Assembly (NCBI RefSeq): GCF_003955715.1
Contig: NZ_CP034463.1
Span: forward strand, 8,370,001 to 8,434,000
Reading direction: 5' to 3'
Source: Streptomyces aquilus
GTDB lineage: Bacteria; Actinomycetota; Actinomycetes; Streptomycetales; Streptomycetaceae
DNA length: 64,000 nt
Position 1 is the first letter of the stretch, and every line of letters begins with the position of its first letter. The notes beneath the pieces are model-generated. The model saw only the letters and a list, made by a program, of their open reading frames with translations, did not search any database and had not been told where the DNA came from. A program made the translations under genes and the position numbers. Positions 1 through 7,814 of this stretch are shown piece after piece.

Positions 1-209
1 TGGTTGGTGAGGTACGCGTAGGCGCCGTACATCCAGAACAGCACGAGGAAGATGAGCGCGACGCGTCCGGCCGTGGCGAAGGACAGGTCACCGGCGAGCA
101 GCACGGTGAGCTGGGTGAGGGTGAAGACGAAGACGAGGTCGAAGAACAGCTCGAGCGTCGTGACCCTGCGGTCCGGTTCCCGGTCCGGTTCCTCCGTGGT
201 GGCATGCAT
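1..209 (-). CDS. LtrA-family (low temperature requirement A) membrane protein, N-terminal part
   Basis: Only the first 69 codons are inside the window; the gene runs off the left edge. After a short charged N-terminus (MHATTEEPDREPDRR) comes the signature VTTLELFFDLVFVF of LtrA-type multi-pass membrane proteins, then a second hydrophobic stretch (ALIFLVLFWMYGAYAYL). The start at 209 is preceded by AGGGGG eight bases upstream. The family's molecular role is poorly known. It is transcribed divergently from the ROK regulator and is probably unrelated to the sugar locus. Confidence 0.8.
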   Translation of the reverse strand, partial: MHATTEEPDREPDRRVTTLELFFDLVFVFTLTQLTVLLAGDLSFATAGRVALIFLVLFWMYGAYAYLTN

Positions 210-304
210 GTGGTCCCCCTGTATCGACGTTGATCAGATCGTATGGGGGGCGCTCCGCCGAGCGGCGCTGGTGGGGGCGGGGGGTGTGCCTTTGTCCTGT
301 GAGT

Positions 305-341
305 GGAAGAAGTCGACATCAATTCGTGCACAGCTTCTTCC
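305..341. promoter_or_regulatory. inverted repeat upstream of the ROK gene
   Basis: Eight-base arms GGAAGAAG (305-312) and CTTCTTCC (334-341) are perfectly complementary and separated by 21 bases. They lie about 85 bases before the ROK start, in the LtrA/ROK divergent region. Dyads in this position often serve self-regulating repressors; that role here is inferred. Confidence 0.3.
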
Positions 342-424
342 CAGGTACGGCAGCCGCTGCTACGTTCCCCTCGAAAGCACGACGGCAGTCGGCCGGTCGA
401 GGCGGGGAGGGGCATGTGAGACGT

Positions 425-1606
425 ATGACGGCACGTCCCGCCAACACGCATCAGGCCCGGCTGCTCAAGCTGCTGCGCGACGGGGGTCCCAACTCCCGGG
501 CGCAGCTGGGCGATCAGGTCGACCTGTCGCGGTCCAAGCTGGCCGTGGAGGTGGACCGGCTGCTGGAGACGGGCCTGGTCGTGGCCGACGGGCTGGCCGC
601 CTCGCGCGGTGGCCGCCGGTCGCACAACATCCGGCTCAACCCGGGGCTGCGGTTCCTCGGTGTCGACATCGGTGCGACCTCGGTCGATGTCGCCGTCACC
701 AACGCGGAGCTGGAGATCCTCGGCCATCTCAACCAGCCCATGGACGTCCGTGAGGGCCCGGTCGCGGTCTTCGAGCAAGTCCTGTCCATGGCGGCGAAGT
801 TGAAGGCGACCGGGCTGGCGGAGGGTTTCGACGGTGCCGGTATCGGTGTGCCGGGGCCGGTCCGCTTCCCGGAGGGTGTGCCGGTCGCGCCGCCGATCAT
901 GCCGGGCTGGGACGGTTTCCCGGTGCGGGAGGCGCTCAGTCAGGAGCTGGGCTGTCCGGTGATGGTCGACAACGACGTGAACCTGATGGCGATGGGGGAG
1001 CAGCACGCGGGTGTCGCCCGTTCCGTGGGTGATTTCCTGTGCGTGAAGATCGGTACCGGTATCGGCTGCGGCATCGTGGTCGGCGGGGGTGTCCATCGGG
1101 GTGTCACCGGCAGCGCCGGGGACATCGGGCACATCCAGGCCGTCCCGGACGGACGGCCCTGCGCCTGCGGCAACCGGGGCTGCCTGGAAGCCCACTTCAG
1201 CGGGGCGGCCCTCGCCCGGGACGCCGTGGAGGCGGCCCAACAGGGGCTGTCGGCGGAACTCGCCGGCCGGCTGGAGGCCAACGGCACCCTCACCGCCATC
1301 GACGTGGCCGCCGCGGCGGCCGCCGGTGACGCCACCGCCCTCGACCTGATCCGCGAGGGCGGCAACCACACCGGCCAGGTCATCGCCGGCCTGGTCAGCT
1401 TCTTCAACCCCGGCCTGGTGGTGATCGGCGGCGGCGTGACCGGCCTCGGCCACACCCTGCTGGCCGCGATCCGCACCCAGGTCTACCGCCAGTCACTGCC
1501 GCTCGCGACCGGCAACCTGCCCATCGTTCTGGGGGAGTTGGGCCCCACCGCCGGAGTCATCGGCGCGGCCCGGCTGATCAGCGACCACCTGTTCTCACCC
1601 GCGTAA
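425..1606 (+). CDS. ROK-family transcriptional regulator / sugar kinase-like protein
   Basis: This 393-residue protein has an N-terminal winged helix (about residues 5-65) with the pattern SRAQLGDQVDLSRSKLAVEV. A ROK actin-like ATPase fold follows from LGVDIGATSVDVAV. The glycine-rich VKIGTGIGCGIVVGG and the zinc-binding CACGNRGCLE signatures are both present. The ATG at 425 was chosen because GGGGAGGGG lies just upstream and the protein then begins at the helix-turn-helix; longer in-frame extensions look non-coding. ROK repressors usually sense a sugar. The adjoining ribose-type importer and sugar-oxidising genes are its most likely targets, which is inference from position. Confidence 0.9.
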   Translation: MTARPANTHQARLLKLLRDGGPNSRAQLGDQVDLSRSKLAVEVDRLLETGLVVADGLAASRGGRRSHNIRLNPGLRFLGVDIGATSVDVAVTNAELEILGHLNQPMDVREGPVAVFEQVLSMAAKLKATGLAEGFDGAGIGVPGPVRFPEGVPVAPPIMPGWDGFPVREALSQELGCPVMVDNDVNLMAMGEQHAGVARSVGDFLCVKIGTGIGCGIVVGGGVHRGVTGSAGDIGHIQAVPDGRPCACGNRGCLEAHFSGAALARDAVEAAQQGLSAELAGRLEANGTLTAIDVAAAAAAGDATALDLIREGGNHTGQVIAGLVSFFNPGLVVIGGGVTGLGHTLLAAIRTQVYRQSLPLATGNLPIVLGELGPTAGVIGAARLISDHLFSPA

Positions 1607-1725
1607 CCCACCTCGTCACGCGCCACTACCCACCTCGTCACGGGTCACCACCCACCTCGTCACGCGTCACTCCCGTACGACTCGCTGCTTCGCCCTGCCC
1701 CCGCACCCGCTGCTTCGCCCTGCCC
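1606..1725. repeat. short tandem repeats between the ROK and ABC genes
   Basis: Three 22-bp units share ACCCACCTCGTCACG, at 1606-1627, 1628-1649 and 1650-1671. Then an 18-bp word starting CGCTGCTTCGCC occurs twice, at 1683-1700 and 1708-1725. They fill the 155-bp gap between the ROK stop and the ABC ATPase start. They may be operator half-sites or simple slippage products; nothing decides this from sequence alone. Confidence 0.7.
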
Positions 1726-1761
1726 TGAAACCGGCCCGCACGCCCGCCAAGGGGAACCCGC

Positions 1762-3279
1762 ATGGCACCAGAACCTCCGCTGCTCACCATGTCCGGCATC
1801 ACCAAGTCCTTCCCCGGAGTCCGCGCCCTCGACGGCGTCGACCTCGACGTCCAGGCCGGTGAAGTGCACTGCCTCCTCGGTCAGAACGGAGCCGGGAAGT
1901 CCACCCTCATCAAGGTGCTGGCCGGTGCCCACCAGCCCGACGACGGCGTGATCAGCTGGCGCGGCGAGCCGGTCACCCTGCGCTCGCCCATCGCCGCCAT
2001 GCGCCTCGGCATCGCCACCATCTACCAGGAACTCGACCTGGTGGAGCATCTGTCCGTCGCCGAGAACGTCCACCTCGGCCATGAACCGACGGCCGCCGGC
2101 TTCGTCGTACGAAGGAGGAGCGCGCGGGCCTCGACGGCCCAGCTGCTGAAGCGGCTCGGGCACGCGGAGATCGATCCGGGGCGCCTGGTCGGCGAGTTGT
2201 CGGCGGCCCAGCAGCAGATCGTCTCCATGGCGCGGGCCCTCTCCCACGACGTACGGCTCATCGTCATGGACGAGCCGTCCGCCGCCCTCGACCCGGACGA
2301 GGTCGACAACCTCTTCCGCATCGTCGGCGACCTCACCGCGGACGGCGTCGCCGTCGTCTACATCTCCCACCGGCTGGAGGAGATCCGGCGCATCGGCGAC
2401 CGGGTGACCGTACTGAAGGACGGCCGCGCCGTCGCCGGCGGACTGCCCGCGAAGACGACGCCGACCAGCGAGGTCGTGGCGCTGATGACGGGCCGCAACG
2501 TCGAGTACGTCTTCCCGGACCGGCCCACCGCCGCTCCCGAGGGCACACCGGTCCTGGAGGTGCGCGGGCTCGCCCGGGAGGGCGAGTTCGAGCCGCTCGA
2601 CCTCACCGTGCACCCCGGGGAGATCGTCGGCCTCGCCGGACTGGTCGGCTCGGGGCGGTCCGAGATCCTGGAGACGATCTACGGGGCGCGGAAGCCCTCG
2701 GCCGGGCAAGTGAGCATCGACGGACGGCCGTTGAAGACCGGCAGTGTGCGCGCCGCCGTCCGCGCCGGACTCGGGCTCGCCCCCGAGGAACGCAAGGCGC
2801 AGGCCCTGCTGATGCTGGAGTCCGTCACCCGCAACGTCTCGGTCTCCTCCATGTCCCGCTTCTCGCGCGGCGGTTGGCTCGACCGGAGCGCCGAGCGGGG
2901 CGCGGCCCGGGCCGCCACCCGGGAACTGTCGCTGCGGCCCGACAACCCCGCCGTGCCGGTGCGCACCCTGTCCGGCGGCAACCAGCAGAAGGCCGTGCTG
3001 GCCCGCTGGCTGCTGCGCGGTTGCAAGGTCCTGCTGCTCGACGAGCCGACCCGGGGCGTTGACGTCGGCGCCCGCGCCGAGCTGTACGCGGTGATCCGCC
3101 GCCTCGCCGACGAGGGTCTGGCCGTGCTGCTGGTCTCCAGCGAGGTCCCCGAGGTGCTCGGCCTCGCCGACCGTGTCCTGGTGCTGCGCGAGGGCCGCGT
3201 CGTCCACACCGCCCCCGCCCGCGAGCTCGACGAACACCGCGTACTCGACCTCGTCATGGAAGGAAGTCCGGCGTCATGA
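1762..3279 (+). CDS. sugar ABC transporter ATP-binding protein (RbsA/MglA type)
   Basis: This 505-residue protein has two tandem ABC ATPase domains, the hallmark of ribose/galactose-type importers. The first has Walker A GQNGAGKST near residue 40 and Walker B LIVMDEPSAALD. The second carries a degenerate Walker A, GLVGSGRSE, plus an intact LSGGNQQK signature and LLLDEPTRGVDVG. This asymmetry is normal in the family. AAGGGGA precedes the ATG by six bases. The stop overlaps the permease start by four bases, so the two are translationally coupled. The substrate is probably a monosaccharide or related sugar. Confidence 0.95.
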   Translation: MAPEPPLLTMSGITKSFPGVRALDGVDLDVQAGEVHCLLGQNGAGKSTLIKVLAGAHQPDDGVISWRGEPVTLRSPIAAMRLGIATIYQELDLVEHLSVAENVHLGHEPTAAGFVVRRRSARASTAQLLKRLGHAEIDPGRLVGELSAAQQQIVSMARALSHDVRLIVMDEPSAALDPDEVDNLFRIVGDLTADGVAVVYISHRLEEIRRIGDRVTVLKDGRAVAGGLPAKTTPTSEVVALMTGRNVEYVFPDRPTAAPEGTPVLEVRGLAREGEFEPLDLTVHPGEIVGLAGLVGSGRSEILETIYGARKPSAGQVSIDGRPLKTGSVRAAVRAGLGLAPEERKAQALLMLESVTRNVSVSSMSRFSRGGWLDRSAERGAARAATRELSLRPDNPAVPVRTLSGGNQQKAVLARWLLRGCKVLLLDEPTRGVDVGARAELYAVIRRLADEGLAVLLVSSEVPEVLGLADRVLVLREGRVVHTAPARELDEHRVLDLVMEGSPAS

Positions 3280-4295
3280 CGCAGCATGCCTCCCCACCCC
3301 GGGACGACACCGGCAAGGTGCCGTCGGCCGGTCAACCCCCCGTCTGGCGCGGCCTGTTCGCCCACGCCGACGTCCGTACCCTGTCCCTCCTCGGGGTGCT
3401 CGCCGCGCTGATCCTGGTCGGCGGCATCACCAAGCCGGACGAGTTCCTCGACACCCGCAACCTCCAACTCGTCCTCACCCAGGCCTCCGTGATCGGTGTC
3501 GTCACCGTCGGCATGACCTTCGTGATCATGTCGGGCGGCATCGACCTGTCCGTCGGCGCGATCGTCGCCCTCGCCTCCGTGTGGGCCACCACGGTCGCCA
3601 CCCAGGAGTACGGCTTCGGCGGCATCCTCCTCACCGCCGTGCTCGTCGGCCTCGGCTGCGGCCTGGTCAACGGACTGCTCATCGCGTACGGCGGGATGGT
3701 CCCGTTCATCGCCACCCTCGCCATGCTCGCCTCGGCGCGCGGCCTCGCCCTCCAGATCACCGACGGCAAGACCCAGATCGTCACCGTCGACTCCGTCCTC
3801 GACCTCGGGCTGCGCGACGCGTACGTGCTGGGCATCCCGCCGCTCGTCATGGTCTTCGCCGTCGTCACCGTCATCGGCTGGCTGGTCCTCAACCGCACCA
3901 CCTTCGGCCGCCGCACGGTCGCCGTCGGCGGCAACGCGGAGGCGGCCCGCCTGGCCGGCATCGACGTCCGCCGCCAGCGCCTCTACCTCTACCTGCTGTC
4001 CGGGCTGTGCTGCGGCATCGCCGCCTTCCTGCTGATCATCCTGTCCGGCTCCGGCCAGAACACCAACGGCAACCTCTACGAGCTCGACGCGATCGCCGCC
4101 GCGATCATCGGCGGCACGCTGCTCAGCGGCGGCCGCGGCACCATCACCGGCTCCGTGCTCGGGGTCCTGATCTTCACCACGATCACCAACATCTTCGCCC
4201 TGAACAACCTTCAGAGCGACGTCCAGCAGATCGCCAAGGGCGCGATCATCGTCGCCGCCGTGCTGGTCCAGCGCCGTACCGCAAGCACGACCTGA
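3276..4295 (+). CDS. sugar ABC transporter permease (RbsC type)
   Basis: This 339-residue integral membrane protein has about nine hydrophobic segments. It contains the BPD_transp_2 features VTVGMTFVIMSGGIDLSVG and, near the C-terminus, AAAIIGGTLLSGGRGTITGS, as in ribose, xylose and galactose permeases. It forms the membrane channel for the adjoining double-domain ATPase. The start overlaps the ATPase stop by ATGA, and the binding-protein gene begins 17 bases downstream, giving one operon. Confidence 0.95.
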   Translation: MTQHASPPRDDTGKVPSAGQPPVWRGLFAHADVRTLSLLGVLAALILVGGITKPDEFLDTRNLQLVLTQASVIGVVTVGMTFVIMSGGIDLSVGAIVALASVWATTVATQEYGFGGILLTAVLVGLGCGLVNGLLIAYGGMVPFIATLAMLASARGLALQITDGKTQIVTVDSVLDLGLRDAYVLGIPPLVMVFAVVTVIGWLVLNRTTFGRRTVAVGGNAEAARLAGIDVRRQRLYLYLLSGLCCGIAAFLLIILSGSGQNTNGNLYELDAIAAAIIGGTLLSGGRGTITGSVLGVLIFTTITNIFALNNLQSDVQQIAKGAIIVAAVLVQRRTASTT

Positions 4296-4312
4296 GGAAA
4301 GGGTTCACCGCC

Positions 4313-5350
4313 ATGACACAGCTCCCCACACGCAGAGGACTGCTCTTCGGGGCCGCCGCCGTATCCGCGGGTGCCGTCCTCGCAGGTTGCACGAGTAACG
4401 ACTCCGACGACGAACCGGCCGCGAACGACCAGCCGGCCGCCGACGACAAGCCCGGCAAGGCCGTCACCATCGGCTTCGCCGGCCCGCAGGCCGACCACGG
4501 CTGGCTCAACGCCATCAACGACAACGCCAAGAACCGGGCGAAGAAGTACTCCGACGTGACGCTGGAGATCACCGAGGGCTCCAACGACACCGCCGCACAG
4601 ATCGGCCAGATCGAGACCCTCATCAACAAGAAGGTCGACGTCCTGGTGATCCTGCCCGCCGACGGCAAGGCCCTCACCCAGGTCGGCCTGAAGGCGATGC
4701 GCGCCGGGATACCCGTCATCAACCTCGACCGCATCTTCAACTCCCCGCAGGCCTACCGCTGCTGGATCGGCGGCGACAACTACGGCATGGGCCTCAACGC
4801 CGGGAACTACATCGGCGAGAAGCTCAAGGGGAAGTCGGACGCCCGGGTGATCGAGCTGGCCGGGCTGGACAACCTGGAGCTCACCCAGCAGCGCACCAAG
4901 GGCTTCGACGACGCCCTGAAGAACTACCCGAACGTCAAGAAGGTGGCACGCCAGGCCGCCGAGTTCACGGTGGAGTCCGGGCAGGCCAAGATGGCCCAGC
5001 TCCTCCAGGCCCAGTCGAACTTCGACGCCCTCTGGAACCACGACGACGACCAGGGCGTGGGCGCCCTGCGGGCCATCGAACAGGCCGGGCGCGACGACTT
5101 CCTGATGGTCGGCGGCGCGGGCGCCCTGTCCGCCTTCCAGGCCATCAAGAAGGACGACGGCGTCCTGAAGGCGACCGTCCTGTACCCGCCGACCATGGCC
5201 GCCTCCGCGATCGACCTCGCCCGTGCCCTCGGTCAGAGCAAGGGTGTCGGCGGCCTCGCCGAGTTCGAGATCCCGGCGTCGATCACGCTCTACTCGGCCG
5301 TCGTCGACAAGACCAACGTCGACCAGTACATGTCCACCGGCTTCAAGTGA
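4313..5350 (+). CDS. sugar ABC transporter substrate-binding lipoprotein (periplasmic-binding protein family 1-like)
   Basis: This 345-residue protein starts with RRGLLFG followed by a lipobox LAGC (Cys about residue 28), so it is probably Tat-exported and lipid-anchored. A short acidic linker precedes the RbsB-like fold (VTIGFAGPQADHGWLNAIND). Sections such as DVLVILPADGKALTQVG and ALWNHDDDQGVGALRAIEQ match ribose-type binding proteins. It supplies substrate to the upstream ATPase/permease. AAAGGG lies nine bases before the ATG. Confidence 0.93.
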   Translation: MTQLPTRRGLLFGAAAVSAGAVLAGCTSNDSDDEPAANDQPAADDKPGKAVTIGFAGPQADHGWLNAINDNAKNRAKKYSDVTLEITEGSNDTAAQIGQIETLINKKVDVLVILPADGKALTQVGLKAMRAGIPVINLDRIFNSPQAYRCWIGGDNYGMGLNAGNYIGEKLKGKSDARVIELAGLDNLELTQQRTKGFDDALKNYPNVKKVARQAAEFTVESGQAKMAQLLQAQSNFDALWNHDDDQGVGALRAIEQAGRDDFLMVGGAGALSAFQAIKKDDGVLKATVLYPPTMAASAIDLARALGQSKGVGGLAEFEIPASITLYSAVVDKTNVDQYMSTGFK

Positions 5351-5355
5351 GCCGC

Positions 5356-5462
5356 TCCGCCCGGCGGACCGGGGCCTGTCCGGCGGATCGGCGTGCCGAA
5401 CCCCGCGTCCGCGGCCACGGCATGATCCGCCGGACCGGCCCCAGACGACTCCGCCGGGCGGA
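5356..5462. other. long intercistronic hairpin
   Basis: Three nested perfect stems can form: 5356-5368 with 5450-5462 (13 bp), 5371-5376 with 5437-5442 (6 bp) and 5378-5389 with 5424-5435 (12 bp), around a 34-base loop. There is no T-run. It sits between the binding-protein stop and the dehydrogenase ribosome-binding site. It may stabilise the transporter mRNA or attenuate the downstream genes. Confidence 0.75.
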
Positions 5463-5505
5463 CCGCACCCCCCACCGCGCCACGACGACGAGGAGGACAT
5501 TGCGC

Positions 5506-6714
5506 ATGGCACAGCCGCAGCAGTCAGAAGGAGAAGGCGCCGACAAGCCGCCGCTCCGCGTGGGCATGGTCGGCTACGCCTTCATGGGCGCCGCCCACTC
5601 CCAGGGCTGGCGCACCGCGGGTCGCGTCTTCGACCTGCCCCGGCAGCCGGTCCTGTCCGCGATCTGCGGGCGCGACCCGGACGCCGTGCGGGCGGCGGCC
5701 GACAAACACGGCTGGGCGGCGGCCGAGACCGACTGGCGTGCGCTGATCGCCCGCGACGACGTCGACCTCGTCGACATCTGCACCCCCGGCGACAGCCACG
5801 CCGACATCGCTGTCGCCGCCCTCGCCGCGGGCAAGCACGTGCTGTGCGAGAAGCCCCTGGCGAACTCCGTCGAGGAGGCCGAGAAGATGACGCGGGCGGC
5901 CGAAGAGGCCTTCGCACGCGGTCAGTTGGCGATGGTCGGCTTCAACTACCGCCGGGTGCCCGCCACCGCGCTCGCCCGGAACATGATCGCCGAGGGCCGT
6001 GTCGGAAAGCTGCGGCACGTGCGGGTGGCGTACCTCCAGGACTGGCTCGTGGACCCGGGGTTCCCGCTCACCTGGCGGCTGCGCAAGGAGTACGCCGGCT
6101 CCGGCGCGCTCGGCGACCTCGGCGCCCACATCATCGACCTCGCCCAGTACCTGGCGGGGGAGCGGCTGGCCGGGGTGTCCGCGATGACGGAGACCTTCGT
6201 GCACGAACGGCCCCTGCCGGCCGGCGGAGTGAAGGGCCTGTCGGCCGTGTCGGCCGGCGGAACCGCCCCGGTCACCGTCGACGACGCCGCCCTGTTCACC
6301 GCTCGCTTCGCCTCCGGTGCCCTCGCCACCTTCGAGGCCACCCGCTACGCCACCGGCCGCAAGAACGCCCTGCGCATCGAACTCAACGGTGACAAAGGCG
6401 CGTTGGCGTTCGACCTGGAACGCCTCAACGAGCTCTCGTACCACGACGGCACCGAACCCGGCACGCACGCCGGCTTCCGCCGCATCCTCGTCACCGAGCC
6501 CGACCACCCCTATCTGGAGGGCTGGTGGCCGCCGGGCCACGGCCTCGGCTACGAGCACAGCTTCGTCCATCAGGCCCGCGACCTCGTCCACGCCGTCGCC
6601 GAGGGCCGCCGCCCCGACCCGTCCTTCGCGGACGGGCTCCAGGTGCAGCGGGTGCTCGCCGCCGTGGAGGAGAGCGCGCAGAAGAACTCCGTCTACACGC
6701 CCATCGCCGTCTGA
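5506..6714 (+). CDS. Gfo/Idh/MocA family NAD(P)-dependent sugar oxidoreductase
   Basis: This 402-residue protein has an N-terminal Rossmann motif, VGMVGYAFMGAAHSQGW, and the family signature AAGKHVLCEKPLANS with its conserved EKP lysine. GDLGAHIIDLAQYL carries the conserved histidine. It should oxidise or reduce a ring hydroxyl of a sugar or inositol with NAD(P). AGGAGG lies nine bases before the ATG at 5506. It is followed after 15 bases by a sugar isomerase-like gene, a pairing seen in inositol and keto-sugar pathways. The exact substrate cannot be read from sequence. Confidence 0.92.
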   Translation: MAQPQQSEGEGADKPPLRVGMVGYAFMGAAHSQGWRTAGRVFDLPRQPVLSAICGRDPDAVRAAADKHGWAAAETDWRALIARDDVDLVDICTPGDSHADIAVAALAAGKHVLCEKPLANSVEEAEKMTRAAEEAFARGQLAMVGFNYRRVPATALARNMIAEGRVGKLRHVRVAYLQDWLVDPGFPLTWRLRKEYAGSGALGDLGAHIIDLAQYLAGERLAGVSAMTETFVHERPLPAGGVKGLSAVSAGGTAPVTVDDAALFTARFASGALATFEATRYATGRKNALRIELNGDKGALAFDLERLNELSYHDGTEPGTHAGFRRILVTEPDHPYLEGWWPPGHGLGYEHSFVHQARDLVHAVAEGRRPDPSFADGLQVQRVLAAVEESAQKNSVYTPIAV

Positions 6715-6729
6715 GGAGGGTTTTCCCCT

Positions 6730-7728
6730 ATGCCGCGCCAGTTCACGCTCTTCACCGGTCAGTGGGCGGACCTCCCCCTGGAGGAGGTCTGCCGACTGGC
6801 CCGGGACTTCGGCTACGACGGTCTCGAACTCGCCTGCTGGGGCGATCACTTCGAGGTCGACAAGGCGCTCGCCGACCCCGGCTATGTGAAGTCGCGCCAC
6901 CAACTCCTGGAAAAGTACGGCCTGAAGTGCTGGGCGATCTCCAACCACCTGGTCGGGCAGGCGGTCTGTGACGCCATCATCGACGAGCGGCATCAGGCGA
7001 TCCTGCCGGGTGAGATCTGGGGTGACGGGGACGCGGAGGGGGTGCGGCAGCGGGCGGCGGCCCGGATCGCGGACACCGCGCGGGCCGCGGCCGCGTTCGG
7101 GGTGGACACGGTGATCGGGTTCACCGGCTCGGCGATCTGGCATCTGGTGGCGATGTTCCCGCCCGCGCCGGAGGCGATGATCGAGCGCGGCTACGAGGAC
7201 TTCGCGGCCCGCTGGAACCCGATCCTGGACGTCTTCGACGCCGAGGGCGTGCGCTTCGCCCACGAGGTGCATCCCAGCGAGATCGCCTACGACTACTGGA
7301 CCACTCAGCGCGCCCTGGAGGCGGTCGATCACCGGCCGGCGTTCGGGCTGAACTTCGATCCCTCGCACTTCGTGTGGCAGGACCTGGACCCGGTCGGCTT
7401 CCTGTACGACTTCCGCGACCGGATCTACCACGTGGACTGCAAGGAGGCCCGCAAGCGCCTGGACGGCCGCAACGGCCGGCTGGGCTCGCATCTGCCGTGG
7501 GGTGATCCGCGCCGGGGCTGGGACTTCGTCTCCGCCGGACACGGCGACGTGCCCTGGGAGGACGTCTTCCGGATGCTGCGCTCGATCGGCTACGGCGGGC
7601 CGATCTCGGTGGAGTGGGAGGACGCAGGCATGGACCGCCTCCAGGGCGCCCCCGAAGCGCTGCGCAGCCTCAAGGCGTACGACTTCGAGGCCCCGACCAC
7701 CTCCTTCGACGCTGCCTTCGGCAACTGA
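6730..7728 (+). CDS. sugar phosphate isomerase/epimerase (xylose isomerase-like TIM barrel)
   Basis: This 332-residue AP-endonuclease-2/xylose isomerase-like TIM barrel begins [20 protein letters not shown]. Probable metal ligands lie in [36 protein letters not shown] and [11 protein letters not shown]. No signal peptide is visible, so it is cytoplasmic. GAGGAGGG precedes the start. Partnership with the adjacent Gfo/Idh/MocA enzyme suggests it isomerises or epimerises the keto-sugar formed there. Confidence 0.9.
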   Translation: MPRQFTLFTGQWADLPLEEVCRLARDFGYDGLELACWGDHFEVDKALADPGYVKSRHQLLEKYGLKCWAISNHLVGQAVCDAIIDERHQAILPGEIWGDGDAEGVRQRAAARIADTARAAAAFGVDTVIGFTGSAIWHLVAMFPPAPEAMIERGYEDFAARWNPILDVFDAEGVRFAHEVHPSEIAYDYWTTQRALEAVDHRPAFGLNFDPSHFVWQDLDPVGFLYDFRDRIYHVDCKEARKRLDGRNGRLGSHLPWGDPRRGWDFVSAGHGDVPWEDVFRMLRSIGYGGPISVEWEDAGMDRLQGAPEALRSLKAYDFEAPTTSFDAAFGN

Positions 7729-7814
7729 CTCTCCGTCCACGCTCTCCGGGATGACGGCGCATCCCGGCGCACCCGCACCCGCCCGTACAACCGGCCCCGT
7801 TCTGGAGGCATTTC

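Noticed and set aside
1660..3237. Long minus-strand open frames opposite the sugar ABC genes, and similar ones opposite most genes here.
   Set aside because: They are antisense shadows produced by GC-rich third codon positions and show no family motifs or ribosome-binding sites.
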